Counted from the first letter of the stretch, positions 1 through 12,576 are shown. The stretch: DNA of 64,000 nucleotides from Macrostomum hystrix (GCA_950097015.1 CATNEN010000024.1:434001-498000); one strand, 5' to 3'. Numbers and translations are program-made. Notes: generated from the sequence alone by a model not told the origin.

Positions 1-3000
1 AGGGAAACTGCGGCGATGCGCTCAACCAGCAGGCTGTGAAGGGGTCGGATTGCGGGCTTTTGGAAATTTACTCATTCTGTTTTGCAATTATGATTTGTCC
101 TAAAACACATAAGCACAGCCCAGATAGTTACTCATCTCAGGAATCTTCAAATGCAATGGGATTGGAATCCCATGGGATCCTCCAATCCTATGTGATTTTC
201 CAATCCTACGAGCGTATGTAATTTCCAAATCATATGGGATTCCCCAATCCCATCGAACTCCCCTATCATATGGGATTCCCCAATCCCATCGAATTCCCCA
301 ATCCTACGGGATTCCCAAATTTAGGGGATTTCCCAACGCCATGGGATTCCCCAACGATATGGGCTTCCCCAATGCTATGGGATTCCCAACGGGCTTCGAA
401 TCTTAGCAAAACGGGAAGTCGTTTTTTTTCATTGAGTATGAGGTGCTGAATCCTCATAGTAGAATTTTGGGCGTAGAAAATCGAATAGCTGTACGCAGCC
501 TTCGGATAAATCCAATCTAGAAATTTCCCATCCCGATGCTGAGAGCCTCACAGCTGGTCTGGTTGACAACGCAGACTCGGGCCTGGACCCTGGCTGAGCA
601 GCTCAACAGCCGGTAGCGATCCCGGCCGGCTCCGACCCACGCCATCGGGCAGGTGTCGACGCTGAACACGGAGGCAGCCGGACTGGACGACATCAGGAGG
701 CTGGACAGTTCAGCCAGCTCAGATCCGGCCGGGGCGAACTGCCCGCCGTCCGGCCAGAGCCACAGCTGGCCGAGAGCCTCATAAACGGCCAGGGGCACGG
801 CGCTGACTCGCTGGGTGTTCGAGATACTCAGCAGCAGCCGGCGCAGTGGATCTTCGTCCGTCCAGTCGAAGCCGACAACGGAGTCAGAGCCGCCGCCGCC
901 GCCGGTTGCGTCGAGGTCTAGCGACGGGGCGGCAAGTTGGCCGCCATGCGAACGACAGATTCCGATTGTCGTTAGCGGAGTTGGCGAGGCTGCATTCACG
1001 ATTATGTAGCTGCGGTTGGCAACACCTGCCATGTGGAGGAGGGTGGAGTGAAAGAAGTAGAGGGCGGAGGGGGAGACGGGGAGAGAGAGGGAGAGTAAGG
1101 AGAGATAGGAACGAGAGAGTGGGAGAGAGAAGAGAGAGAAGAGAGAGGGGAGAGAGGGAGAAAATAATGAGAGAGAGGAGAAAGAGGGCGAGAGAGAGGG
1201 AGAGAGGGGAGAGAGGAGAGAGGGAGAAAATGGGGAGACGGGGGAGAGGAGAGAGGCGGAGAGAGAGTAGTGGGGGACTGTGTTGGCGACAGAGCAGTGT
1301 GGAGTGAGCACTGGGTAGACAGTAGGGGGAGAGTGAGTAGGGGTGAGAGAGTAGTGGGGAGTGAGCAGTCGGGAGAGAGTAGTGGGGAGTGAGCAGTGGG
1401 GAGAGAGTAGTAGAGAGAGAGTAGTGGGTAAAAAGTGTGAGAAAGGGGAATTAGTGGGAGGCTCGCATTGGAATCGCGCAATAAGAGCAGGGGTGGCCCA
1501 GAATTACCAACAAGGCAGACAACGGGCTGCTCTTTCAATAGCGGCAGATCGCAGGCGGCGTACTGCAGTTTGGCATTGTTGCTGGGATCCGCCACCACGC
1601 AGTGAAATGTGTCCATGGCGTCGGACAGAGGCGGCAAAGCAATTGGTCCGCTGTAGGGGTGCCGCAGGCGGAGATTCGGCCTGGCTGTCGGGGGCGACTT
1701 CTTGAGGCCGAGCAGAGCGTGAGCGCTACGGATTCGCGTTGGGACAGCCAGGTGAGCGAGATAAAATATCTACCAACTTGTTTATGAACCCCTGAAAGCC
1801 GTATCAGAACTGAAGTCGATATCTGATTGTGTGCATTGGTCGAATTATTATCAAAATCTCGATCGAGTTCAGAATCGAATCAAACGAGAATCGAAGCAAA
1901 CCAGAATCGAAGCAAACCAGAATCGAAGCAAACCAGAATCGAAGCAAACCAGAATCGAAGCAAACCAGAATCGAAGCAAACCAGAATCGAAGCAAAATAG
2001 AATCAAATAGAGCCAGAATCGAAGCAAAATAGAATCAAATAGAGCCAGAATCGAAGCAAAATAGAATCAAATAGAGCCAGAATCGAAGCAAACCAGAATC
2101 GAAGCAAACCAGAATCGAAGCAAACCAGAATCGAAGCAAAATAGAATCAAATAGAGCCAGAATCGAAGCAAAATAGAATCAAATAGAGCCAGAATCGAAG
2201 CAAACCAGAATCGAAGCAAACCAGAATCGAAGCAAACCAGAATCGAAGCAAACTAGAATCGAAGCAAACCAGAATCGAAGCAAAATAGAATCAAATAGAG
2301 CCAGAATCGAAGCAAACCAGAACCAAATAGAGCCAGAATCGAAGCAAACTAGAATCGAAGCAAACCAGAATCGAAGCAAACCAGAATCGAAGCAAACTAG
2401 AATCGAAGCAAACCAGAATCGAAGCAAACCAGAATATAAGCAAACAAGAATCGAATCAAGCCAGAATCGAATCAAGCCAGAATCTTAGGAAACAAGAATC
2501 GAAGAAAACAAGAATCGAGTCAAGCCAGAATCGAAGCAAGCCAGAATCGAATCAGAATCAGAACCATAATACTCACTGCCTGGGGGCGATACCGACAGTC
2601 AGGTTAAAAAGGTGCTCAGCTGCGCTTCTCAACAACCCGGCCGATCGGAAGCCCTGCTGACAGCCAGCTTCTGCTGTTGACTGCGTGTAGTTCACCCCGC
2701 CATTGCTGTCGCTGCCGCTGTGAAAGTAGAATGACAAGCAGCCACCCGCATAGCAACGAGTGTGATTCACCGGTGAGCAGGGTACAGGTAGCACAGGTGT
2801 CCAGGCGCCGGCGGAGCCGCAGGTGACAGTGAGGCTGGCCACGCCGCCGCTGGCCAGATTCATGAGGAAGCCGTCCGGGCAGGTCAGGATAACCGTGCTG
2901 CCGGCCTCATAAAATCTGTTGTTGGCCTCGGCACCTTGGTATCCTGAGCCTGGGCTGCTCAACTCGCAGGCTTAGGAATCGGGGGGTGGGGCAGGATCGG

Positions 3001-6000
3001 TGTGCAATGCTGATCCCAATCTCAAATGAAATTAACTTTCCTAGAAATTCCTGTTTAAAAAAATATATTATTAAGAAAATCTCATATAAATCTTTCAATT
3101 TTTTAAATCGTATATTTATAAAATCTTTTGTTTTGAAAATCTCGATCGATTTCTATAAAGGCGCATATAAAACTAGTCGGTTTTCAACATCCCATTAAAC
3201 ATATCTCATTTAAAAATGAAAATCAACCATTACACAAAAATTAGCATCTTAAAAGTCACACATTTTAAGACTCTCCGCGTTTTTATTACAATATGAACAA
3301 AATCGATAAATAGTTTATAAATAAATTTCTTCAAACTTTCTTTAAAGTGCACTATTTTTAAGGAAATAAGGTTTATATTTTAAGATATTTAGAAATGATT
3401 TTGATTGCCTAAAAACAGTAAAAATGTAATTAAAACCTGACTACAAAGGATTGAATGTTAATTAAATAATTATATTTAAAATCTTTTTTTATAAAAAACA
3501 CTGTAATTATAAATCCCCTTTCACTTTGCTTCCCATTCTAAGAAATGTCACTAAAAAGTCTCTATTAAGTTTAATGTTATTTAAAGTTTTATCTACTATA
3601 TTAAAGGTAATCAACAGCAGTAATTTACCGATGAGTTAAATTAATGAGTCGCTTTTGAAGAAATGCTAAAACAAATTTTATTACTCACAGGCAGTCTGAT
3701 TGACTATGCAAATTTCTGAGTCAACCAGGGCAGAGCACGAGTTCACAGAAAACGACCGGCCAGATGGAGTCCTGCGCATCAGGGCGCACAGCTGGCTGCT
3801 GCTGCTGCTGCTGCTGCTGCTCGATGCCAGAATAGCCCGAATCAGTGGCATACTCTCCATAAGTCGCGTTGTCGAGCTTTCGCCTATAGACAGATCTTCG
3901 TAGATTCCAGCTAGAAAGTCAACGCCGACTAGTCCTGGCGAGGAGGTTAGAGCGGCGAGCAGCGGCGACGGCGCCGAAGTGCCGACCGAGTCAGCAACGG
4001 GCGCGTCGAACAGGGGCAGGGTCGGGTACGCCAGCTCGGAGGAGTTCCTCGACGCGCAGATCTCCTGGGCTGTGAAGTGGTTCGCCCTGGACTGCGGCTG
4101 CGGCTCTGCCAATTCTCCGGTTTGGGCTGCGGAATCCATTGTGGTTGTTCTGAGATTAGTTTGGGTCAGTCTGGGTCATTTCAGATTAGTTTGGGTCAGT
4201 CTGGGTCATTTGAGATTAGTTTGGGTCAGTCTGGGTCGTTGAGATTAGTTTGGGTCAGTCTGGGTCATTTGAGATTAGTTTGGGTCAGTCTGGGTCATTT
4301 GAGATTAGTCTGAGTCAGTCTGGGTCGTTGAGATTAGTTTGGGTCAGTCTGGGTCATTTCAGATTAGTTTGGGTCAGTCTGGGTCGTTTGAGATTTGTTT
4401 GAGTCAATCTGGGTCATTCGATATTACCTCGTTGTTTGAGTCATTCTGGGTCGATTTTGGGATTCCTTTAGGTCATTTGGGATTCGTTTAGGTCATTTGG
4501 GATTCGGTTAGGTCATTTGGGATTCGTTTATGTCATTTGGGATTCGTTTAGGTCATTTGGGATTCGGTTAGGTCATTTAGGATTCGGTTAGGTCATTTGG
4601 GATTCGTTTAGGTCATTTGGGATTCGTTTAGGTCATTTGGGATTCGTTTAGGTCATTTGGGATTCGTTTAGGTCATTTAGGATTCCCCACTCACGGTTGT
4701 AGCAGAGAAACCTGGCCCAGAGTTCCTGCCGGCTTTCGTTGCAGGCGGCAAGGCTCCACAGCAGCGAGGCGGCGTCAGGGCCGCTTGCTCGCACTTTGAC
4801 ACACCTGGCGTTCGGGTTTGTGGTCAGCTCATCGCCGGAGTTTGCCCATGGACCCGGGCTGGTAACGCGGCCGCCCCACACCGGATGACGGGTGCGGAAG
4901 CTGCGAGTGCCCGGGGTCCAGGAGACGCCGACGTAGTAGGTTCTGGAAAGTAACGGAATTTACTGTTGCGTTAGTTTGTTAACGACTAAAAAATCGTGAA
5001 AGGACCGAAAAGTTGAAAAGTTGCGAAGTTACATGTGCCCCCGTAATCTTAGATATAGAAAAGTAACGGAAGATACCCCTTCTCATTAAGATACCGTCCG
5101 TTAAGTTGCATAAAAGTAGCGAAATGTTGCTTTAATTATTTTTAATGTAGAAAAGTAACTGAAGTTACATATGCTGTATCACTCTAACACTAGCTAAGTA
5201 GTATTAACAAGGAATGTTAAATACAAACCAGACAGATCTCGTAATTACGCGGCTTAAACATTATTTTTATTACCCCCACGTTTGGATTTGAACAGTTATA
5301 AAAAACGTTTAGCGACTTTAAAACAGCCTTTATAATTCAGCGCTGCCTAATTGGATAGTTTTAGTAGAGGCTAAATTTTAATTAAGCTGGATAATTGGTG
5401 CATGCTTTAAACATCAAGCATGGACTGTGTGCGTCAATCGATTGCAGTTTTCAAGTATTTAAAATACAACTTGTATATATATTTCTCATATCCGGGATAA
5501 GCCCTACGTCTACTAGAAAAAGCTACAAATTAAACTGCAAGCCCATGTGCGCACATCTGCCCTGACTTTCTCATCGTCGAGTACAACTTGAAAACTTCCA
5601 GATTTCTATCCCAGATTTATATTCCAGATTTCTATTCCAGATTTCTATTCCAGATTTCTATCTCAGATTTCTATTCCAGATTTCTATCCCAGATTTCTAT
5701 TCCAGATTTCTAGTCCAGATTTCTATTCCAGAATTCTATTCCAGATTTCTATCCCAGATTTCTATTCCAGATTTCTATCCCAGATTTCTATTCCAGATTT
5801 CTAGTCCAGATTTCTATCCCAGATTTATATCCCAGATTTCTATCCCAGATTTCTATCCCAGATTTCTATCCCAGATTTCTATTCCAGATGTCTATCCCAG
5901 ATTTCTATCCCAGATTTCTATCCCAGATTTCTATTCCAGATGTCTATTCCAGATGTCTATCCCAGATTTCTATCCCAGATTTCTATCCCAGATGTCTATC

Positions 6001-9000
6001 CCAGATATCTATCCCAGATGTCTATCCCAGATTTCTATCCCAGATTTCTATCCCAGATGTCTATCCCAGATTTCTATTCCAGATGTCTATTCCAGATTTC
6101 TATCCCAGATGTCTATCCCAGATTTCTATTCCAGATTTCTATCCCAGATGTCTATCCCAGATTTCTATCCCAGATGTCTATCCCAGATGTCTATTCCAGA
6201 TTTGTATCCCAGATTTCTATTCCAGATTTCTATCCCAGATTTCTATTCCAGATTTCTATCCCAGATTTGTATCCCAGATATCTATCCTAGATTTCTATCC
6301 CAGATTTCTATCCCAGATTTCTATTCCAGATTTCTATCCCAGATTTCTATTCCAGATTTCTATTCCAGATTTCTATCCCAGATGTCTATCCCAGATGTCT
6401 ATCCCAGATTTCTATCCCAGATTTCTATTCCAGATTTCTATTCCAGATTTCTATTCCAGATTTCTATCCCAGATGTCTATCCCAGATTTCTATCCCAGAT
6501 GTCTATCCCAGATGTCTATTCCAGATTTCTATCCCAGATGTCTATTCCAGATTTCTATCCCAGATGTCTATCCCAGATGTCTATTCCAGATTTCTATCCC
6601 AGATTTCTATCCCAGATTTCTATCCCAGATGTCTATCCCAGATGTCTATTCCAGATTTCTATCCCAGATGTCTATTCCAGATTTCTATCTCAGATGTCTA
6701 TCCCAGATTTCTATCCCAGATGTCTATCCCAGATTTCTATCCCAGATGTCTATCCCAGATTTCTATCCCAGATGTCTATCCCAGATGTCTATTCCAGATT
6801 TCTATCCCAGATGTCTATCCCAGATTTCTATTCCAGATGTCTATTCCTGATTTCTATCCCAGATGTCTATCCCAGATTTCTATCCCAGATGTCTATCCCA
6901 GATGTCTATTCCAGATTTCTATCCCAGATGTCTATCCCAGATGTCTATTCCAGATTTCTATCCCAGATGTCTATCCCAGATTTCTATCCCAGATGTCTAT
7001 CCCAGATTTCTATCCCAGATGTCTATCCCAGATTTCTATCCCAGATGTCTATCCCAGATGTCTATTCCAGATTTCTATCCCAGATGTCTATCCCAGATTT
7101 CTATTCCAGATGTCTATCCCAGATTTCTATCCCAGATGTCTATCCCAGATTTCTATCCCAGATGTCTATCCCAGATGTCTATTCCAGATTTCTATCCCAG
7201 ATGTCTATCCCAGATGTCTATTCCAGATTTCTATCCCAGATGTCTATCCCAGATTTCTATCCCAGATGTCTATCCCAGATTTCTATCCCAGATGTCTATC
7301 CCAGATTTCTATCCCAGATGTCTATCCCAGATGTCTATCCCAGATTTCTATTCCAGATGTCTATTCCAGATTTCTATCCCAGATGTCTATCCCAGATTTC
7401 TATCCCAGATGTCTATCCCAGATGTCTATTCCAGATTTCTATCCCAGATGTCTATCCCAGATTTCTATTCCAGATGTCTATTCCAGATTTCTATCCCAGA
7501 TGTCTATCCCAGATTTCTATTCCAGATGTCTATTCCAGATTTCTATCCCAGATGTCTGGGAATTTCTATCCCAGATTTCTAATCCAGATTTCTATTCCAG
7601 ATTTCTATTCCTGATTTCTATCCCAGATTTCTATTCCAGATTTCTATCCCAGATTTCTATCCCAGATTTCTAATCCAGATTTCTATTCCAGATTTCTATT
7701 CCAGATTTCTATCCCAGATTTCTATTCCAGATTTCTATCCCAGATTTCTATCCCAGATTTCTATCCCAGATTTCTATCCCAGATTTCTATCCCAGATTTC
7801 TATTCCAGATTTCTAGTGTGAGCTATATTACAGCAAGTATTTAGTTGAAGGAAATATTTTACTTATATTTTTTATTTTGAATTTTGAATTTATATTTTGA
7901 AAATCGTTGGCAGCGGCGGAATCGCATTGAATTCATTGCTATTTAGAAGACAAAGAAATCTGCTTTCCGTTGTAGGATCACCGCTTCCTCAGTTTTGCGC
8001 ACAACAAAGCCAGAAAAAAGCAAAAAATGCTACAATAACAATAGCCAGACAATGAAAGCAAACCATTTTGAGGATGATAATAGAATGCGAGGACCTGCCT
8101 TCAGATATCAAGAGGCCAGCTCACCATTGTCTGCAGGATGAGTGCCTACCGAGATTTCCCCACTCGCAAAAAGGTCTCTCCATTTCTATATTAGCAAAAG
8201 ACAAAGACATTGTCACGCTCTGTTCAAGAAAGGATGAAAGAAAAGGAGTAGGTAGGAATGAAGGAATGAAGGAAGGAAGGAATGAAGGAAGGAATGAAGG
8301 ATGGAAGGAAGGAGGGAAGGAAGGAAGGATGGAAGGAAGGAGGGAAGGAAGGAAGGATGGAAGGAAGGAGGGAAGGAAGGAGGGAAGGAAGGAAGGATGG
8401 AAGGAAGGAGGGAAGGAAGGAGGGAAGGAATGAAGGAAGGATGGATGGAAGGAAGGAAGGAAGGATGGAAGGATGGAGGGAAGGAAGGATGGAAGGAAGG
8501 AAGGATGGAAGGAAGGATGGAAGGAAGGAAGGAAGGAGGGAGGGAAGGAAGGAAGGAAGGAAGGAAGGAAGGAAGGAAGGAAGGATGGAGGGAAGGAAGG
8601 AAGGAAGGATGGAATGAAGGAAGGAAGGATGGAATGAAGGAAGGAAGGATGGAGGGAAGGATGGAAGGATGGAATGAAGGAGGGAAGGAAGGAAGCAAGG
8701 ATGGAATGAAGGAAGGAATGAAGGAATGAAGGAATGAAGGAAGGAAGGAAGGAAGGAAGGAAGGATGGAAGGAAGGAGGGAAGGAAGGAAGGAAGGAAGG
8801 ATGGAAGGAAGGAGGGAAGGAAGGAAGGAAGGATGGAAGGAAGGAAGGAAGGAAGGAATGAAGGAATGAAGGAAGGAAGGAAGGAAGGAAGGAAGGATGG
8901 AAGGAAGGAGGGAAGGAAGGAAGGAAGGATGGAAGGAAGGAAGGAAGGATGGAATGAAGGAGGGAAGGAAGGAAGGAAGGATGGAATGAAGGAAGGAAGG

Positions 9001-12000
9001 AAGGAAGGAAGGAAGGAAGGATGGAAGGAAGGAGGGAAGGAAGGAAGGAAGGATGGAAGGAATGAAGGAATGAAGGAATGAAGGAATGAAGGAAGGAAGG
9101 AAGGAAGGAAGGAAGGAAGGATGGAAGGAAGGAGGGAAGGAAGGAGGGAAGGAAGGAAGGAAGGAAGGAAGGAAGGAAGGAAGGATGGAGGGAAGGAAGG
9201 ATGGAAGGAAGGAGGGAAGGAAGGAGGGAAGGAATGAAGGAAGGAAGGAAGGAAGGATGGAAGGAAGGAAGGAAGGATGGAAGGAAGGATGGAAGGAAGG
9301 AAGGAAGGAAGGAAGGAAGGAAGGAAGGAAGGAAGGATGGAAGGAAGGAGGGAAGGAAGGAGGGAGGGAAGGAAGGAAGGAAGGAAGGAAGGATGGAAGG
9401 AAGGAATGAAGGATGGAAGGAAGGAAGGAAGGAAGGAAGGAAGGAAGGAAGGAAGGATGGAAGGAAGGAAGGAAGGAGGGAAGGAAGGAAGGAAGGATGG
9501 AAGGAAGGAAGGAAGGATGGAATGAAGGAGGGAAGGAAGGAAGGAAGGATGGAATGAAGGAAGGAATGAAGGAATGAAGGAAGGAAGGAAGGAAGGAAGG
9601 AAGGAATGAAGGAATGAAGGAAGGAAGGAAGGAAGGATGGAAGGAAGGAGGGAAGGAAGGAGGGAAGGAAGGAAGGAAGGATGGAAGGAAGGAAGGAAGG
9701 AAGGAAGGAAGGAAGGAAGGATGGAATGAAGGAGGGAAGGAAGGAAGCAAGGATGGAATGAAGGAAGGAATGAAGGAATGAAGGAATGAAGGAAGGAAGG
9801 AAGGAAGGAAGGAAGGATGGAAGGAAGGAGGGAAGGAAGGAAGGAAGGAAGGATGGAAGGAAGGAGGGAAGGAAGGAAGGAAGGATGGAAGGAAGGAAGG
9901 AAGGAAGGAATGAAGGAATGAAGGAAGGAAGGAAGGAAGGAAGGAAGGATGGAAGGAAGGAGGGAAGGAAGGAAGGAAGGATGGAAGGAAGGAAGGAAGG
10001 ATGGAATGAAGGAGGGAAGGAAGGAAGGAAGGATGGAATGAAGGAAGGAAGGAAGGAAGGAAGGAAGGATGGAAGGAAGGAGGGAAGGAAGGAAGGAAGG
10101 ATGGAAGGAATGAAGGAATGAAGGAATGAAGGAATGAAGGAAGGAAGGAAGGAAGGAAGGAAGGATGGAAGGAAGGAGGGAAGGAAGGAAGGAAGGATGG
10201 AAGGAAGGAAGGAAGGAAGGAATGAAGGAATGAAGGAAGGAAGGAAGGAAGGAAGGAAGGATGGAAGGAAGGAGGGAAGGAAGGAAGGAAGGATGGAAGG
10301 AAGGAAGGAAGGATGGAATGAAGGAGGGAAGGAAGGAAGGAAGGATGGAATGAAGGAAGGAAGGAAGGAAGGAAGGAAGGATGGAATGAAGGAAGGAATG
10401 AAGGAATGAAGGAATGAAGGAAGGAAGGAATGAAGGAATGAAGGAATGAAGGAATGAAGGAAGGAAGGAAGGAAGGAGGGAAGGAAGGAAGGAAGGATGG
10501 AAGGAAGGAAGGAAGGAAGGAATGAAGGAATGAAGGAAGGAAGGAAGGAAGGAAGGAAGGATGGAAGGAAGGAGGGAAGGAAGGAAGGAAGGATGGAAGG
10601 AAGGAAGGAAGGATGGAATGAAGGAGGGAAGGAAGGAAGGAAGGATGGAATGAAGGAAGGAAGGAAGGAAGGAAGGAAGGATGGAAGGAAGGAGGGAAGG
10701 AAGGAAGGAAGGATGGAAGGAATGAATGAAGGAAGGAAGGAAGGATGGAGGGAAGGAAGGAAAGAAGGAAGGAAGGAAGGAAGGAAGGAAGGAAGGAAGG
10801 AAGGAGGGAGGGAAGGAAGGAAGGAAGGAAAGAAGGAAGGATGGAATGAATGAATGAAGGAAGGAAGGAAGGAAGGAAGGATGGAATGAAGGAAGGAAGG
10901 ATAGAGGGAAGGAAGGAAGGAAGGAAGGATGGAAGGAAGGAGGGAAGGAAGGAAGGAAGGATGGAAGGAATGAAGGAATGAAGGAATGAAGGAATGAAGG
11001 AAGGAAGGAAGGAAGGAAGGAAGGAAGGATGGAAGGAAGGAGGGAAGGAAGGAGGGAAGGAAGGAAGGAAGGAAGGAAGGAAGGAAGGAAGGATGGAGGG
11101 AAGGAAGGATGGAAGGAAGGAGGGAAGGAAGGAGGGAAGGAATGAAGGAAGGAAGGAAGGAAGGATGGAAGGAAGGAAGGAAGGATGGAAGGAAGGATGG
11201 AAGGAAGGAAGGAAGGAAGGAAGGAAGGAAGGAAGGAAGGAAGGATGGAAGGAAGGAGGGAAGGAAGGAGGGAGGGAAGGAAGGAAGGAAGGAAGGAAGG
11301 ATGGAAGGAAGGAATGAAGGATGGAAGGAAGGAAGGAAGGAAGGAAGGAAGGAAGGAAGGAAGGATGGAAGGAAGGAAGGAAGGAGGGAAGGAAGGAAGG
11401 AAGGATGGAAGGAAGGAAGGAAGGATGGAATGAAGGAGGGAAGGAAGGAAGGAAGGATGGAATGAAGGAAGGAATGAAGGAATGAAGGAAGGAAGGAAGG
11501 AAGGAAGGAAGGAATGAAGGAATGAAGGAAGGAAGGAAGGAAGGATGGAAGGAAGGAGGGAAGGAAGGAGGGAAGGAAGGAAGGAAGGATGGAAGGAAGG
11601 AAGGAAGGAAGGAAGGAATGAAGGAAGGAATGAAGGAATGAAGGAATGAAGGAAGGAAGGAATGAAGGAATGAAGGAATGAAGGAATGAAGGAAGGAAGG
11701 AAGGAAGGAGGGAAGGAAGGAAGGAAGGATGGAAGGAAGGAAGGAAGGAAGGAATGAAGGAATGAAGGAAGGAAGGAAGGAAGGAAGGAAGGATGGAAGG
11801 AAGGAGGGAAGGAAGGAAGGAAGGATGGAAGGAAGGAAGGAAGGATGGAATGAAGGAGGGAAGGAAGGAAGGAAGGATGGAATGAAGGAAGGAAGGAAGG
11901 AAGGAAGGAAGGATGGAAGGAAGGAGGGAAGGAAGGAAGGAAGGATGGAAGGAATGAATGAAGGAAGGAAGGAAGGATGGAGGGAAGGAAGGAAAGAAGG

Positions 12001-12576
12001 AAGGAAGGAAGGAAGGAAGGAAGGAAGGAAGGAAGGAGGGAGGGAAGGAAGGAAGGAAGGAAAGAAGGAAGGATGGAATGAATGAATGAAGGAAGGAAGG
12101 AAGGAAGGAAGGATGGAATGAAGGAAGGAAGGATAGAGGGAAGGAAGGAAGGAAGGATGGAATGAAGGAAGGAAGGATAGAGGGAAGGAAGGAAGGAAGG
12201 ATGGAATGAAGGAAGGAAGGAAGGAAGGATGAACGACACACTTTTTCCGGGCTTACCCGTTAGGCATGTTGTCGGTTTCTAGGAAGTAGTTAAACAGCAG
12301 GCTAGAGTTGAAGGCCCTATTGCAGCCGTGGGTGCTGTATGTGAGGTTAGCGGCAAGCGACTGTCGCATCTGTAAGCAGCCGTGGCGACCTATGCATTGG
12401 ATTGAGGCACTGGCATAGCCGCTGGGCGGAGCCCCATCGCCGCCAACCAGAGTGTAGACGAGGCCATCGACAAGGCCACCAGCGCTCAGGCCACAAAGCG
12501 TCGACATCAGCAGCAGAATCAGCTGCACCCCTGAGCAGCCTGGAGGTGTCAAAAACTGATTTACTAGTTTTGTCAT
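1..12576 (-). CDS. Secreted/surface multi-CTLD and Sushi-domain protein, partial (7 exons, continues past left edge)
   Basis: Probable carbohydrate- or ligand-binding extracellular protein. Exons (complement): 12257-12576, 4695-4942, 3689-4126, 2577-2970, 1508-1725, 552-1025, 1-33 (partial). All junctions are GT-AG and the phases (2,1,1,2,1,1) join without breaking frame. Exon 1 carries a hydrophobic leader ([17 protein letters not shown]). The ATG at 12576 is the only in-frame one ahead of that leader, but an upstream exon or trans-splice site is possible. Domains in order: CTLD1 split over exons 1-2 ([21 protein letters not shown]); CTLD2 in exon 3 ([12 protein letters not shown] ... CIVNQTA-SC); a CCP at the start of exon 4 (cysteines in SC, LTC, VTC, VPC); CTLD3 over exons 4-5 ([21 protein letters not shown]); CTLD4 in exon 6 ([23 protein letters not shown]). 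Exon 7 begins with S-C like exon 4, so another CCP likely follows. Exon 3 contains a run of 10 serines. The exon 3 acceptor is the least certain boundary. I do not recognise a named orthologue. Confidence 0.72.
158..400. repeat. Degenerate minisatellite, unit about 17 bp (atgggattccccaatcc)
   Basis: Irregular copies of a motif around ATGGGATTCCCCAATCC. They lie in the intron between the sixth and seventh visible exons of the lectin gene (34-551). Nothing else is seen in that intron except a short stretch near 488-505 resembling the 3' part of the SINE at 34314. Confidence 0.7.
1030..1440. repeat. GA-rich low-complexity tract
   Basis: Almost pure purine on the plus strand (gagaga/ggga runs), filling most of the 482-bp intron between exons 5 and 6 of the lectin gene. 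Open frames across it are composition artefacts. Confidence 0.85.
1873..2555. repeat. 16-bp minisatellite (agaatcgaagcaaacc)
   Basis: About 40 copies of AGAATCGAAGCAAACC. A variant block (caaaatagaatcaaatagagcc) is interspersed as a higher-order element. The array fills the intron between exons 4 and 5 of the lectin gene (1726-2576). Confidence 0.9.
2971..3688 (-). other. AT-rich intron, nothing recognised
   Basis: Intron between exons 3 and 4 of the lectin gene. It starts with donor GTGAGT (revcomp of 3683-3688) and ends with an acceptor at 2971-2972. It is unusual here in lacking a tandem array; I see no gene or element in it. Confidence 0.6.
4150..4690. repeat. Two adjoining minisatellites, units 28 bp and 20 bp
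   Basis: From 4150 to about 4430 the unit is about 28 bp (gattagtttgggtcagtctg plus gggtcatt). From about 4445 to 4680 it changes to the 20-mer GGGATTCGTTTAGGTCATTT. Both units share GGTCATTT, so the second may derive from the first. They fill the intron between exons 2 and 3 of the lectin gene (4127-4694). Confidence 0.88.
4943..5595 (-). other. AT-rich part of lectin intron 1, nothing recognised
   Basis: Non-repetitive AT-rich sequence between the exon 2 acceptor and the 13-bp array. No coding potential or element recognised. Confidence 0.5.
5596..7816. repeat. 13-bp satellite array (agatttctatccc), about 2.2 kb
   Basis: About 170 head-to-tail copies of a 13-mer alternating between AGATTTCTATCCC, AGATGTCTATCCC and AGATTTCTATTCC. 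The T/G variants are mixed in short runs, suggesting local conversion or slippage. Because 13 is not a multiple of 3 and the unit has no stop in any forward frame, all three plus frames stay open and read a 13-residue repeat ([13 protein letters not shown]). It lies in lectin intron 1 (4943-12256). I regard it as non-coding. Confidence 0.93.
7817..8235 (-). other. Unique segment between two arrays in lectin intron 1
   Basis: About 420 bp of non-repetitive sequence separating the 13-bp array from the GGAA-type array. No exon recognised. Confidence 0.45.
8236..12230. repeat. GGAA/GGAT/GAATGAAG array, about 4 kb, with higher-order duplications
   Basis: Continuous tetranucleotide-based array: ggaa runs punctuated by ggat, gaggg and gaatgaag. 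Large blocks are repeated nearly exactly: about 9086-9557 recurs at about 10994-11465 (offset 1908), and about 10497-10853 recurs at about 11729-12085 (offset 1232). This implies recent unequal exchange or long-unit amplification rather than slippage alone. It ends 26 bp from lectin exon 1. The long minus-strand frames reading (LPSF)n are artefacts. Confidence 0.93.

Noticed and set aside
517-551. Stop codon at 517 as the end of the lectin protein
   Set aside because: A donor (GTGAGG) at the position equivalent to exon 3, and a phase-matched acceptor at 34-35 followed by an S-C start, favour continuation.
1002-1637. 211-aa minus frame as one exon
   Set aside because: Only the first 40 or so residues are CTLD-like; a donor at 1502-1507 ends the exon and the rest is the GA/CT-rich intron.
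5888-7673. Long plus-strand frames (up to 553 aa) reading [13 protein letters not shown] repeats
   Set aside because: Produced by a stop-free 13-bp satellite that is open in all three frames; no unique sequence, and it lies inside an intron of the opposite-strand gene.
8121-12241. Minus-strand frames of over 1300 aa reading (LPSF)n, and plus-strand KEGRKEG frames
   Set aside because: Tetranucleotide array with no stops in several frames; no domain or unique sequence.
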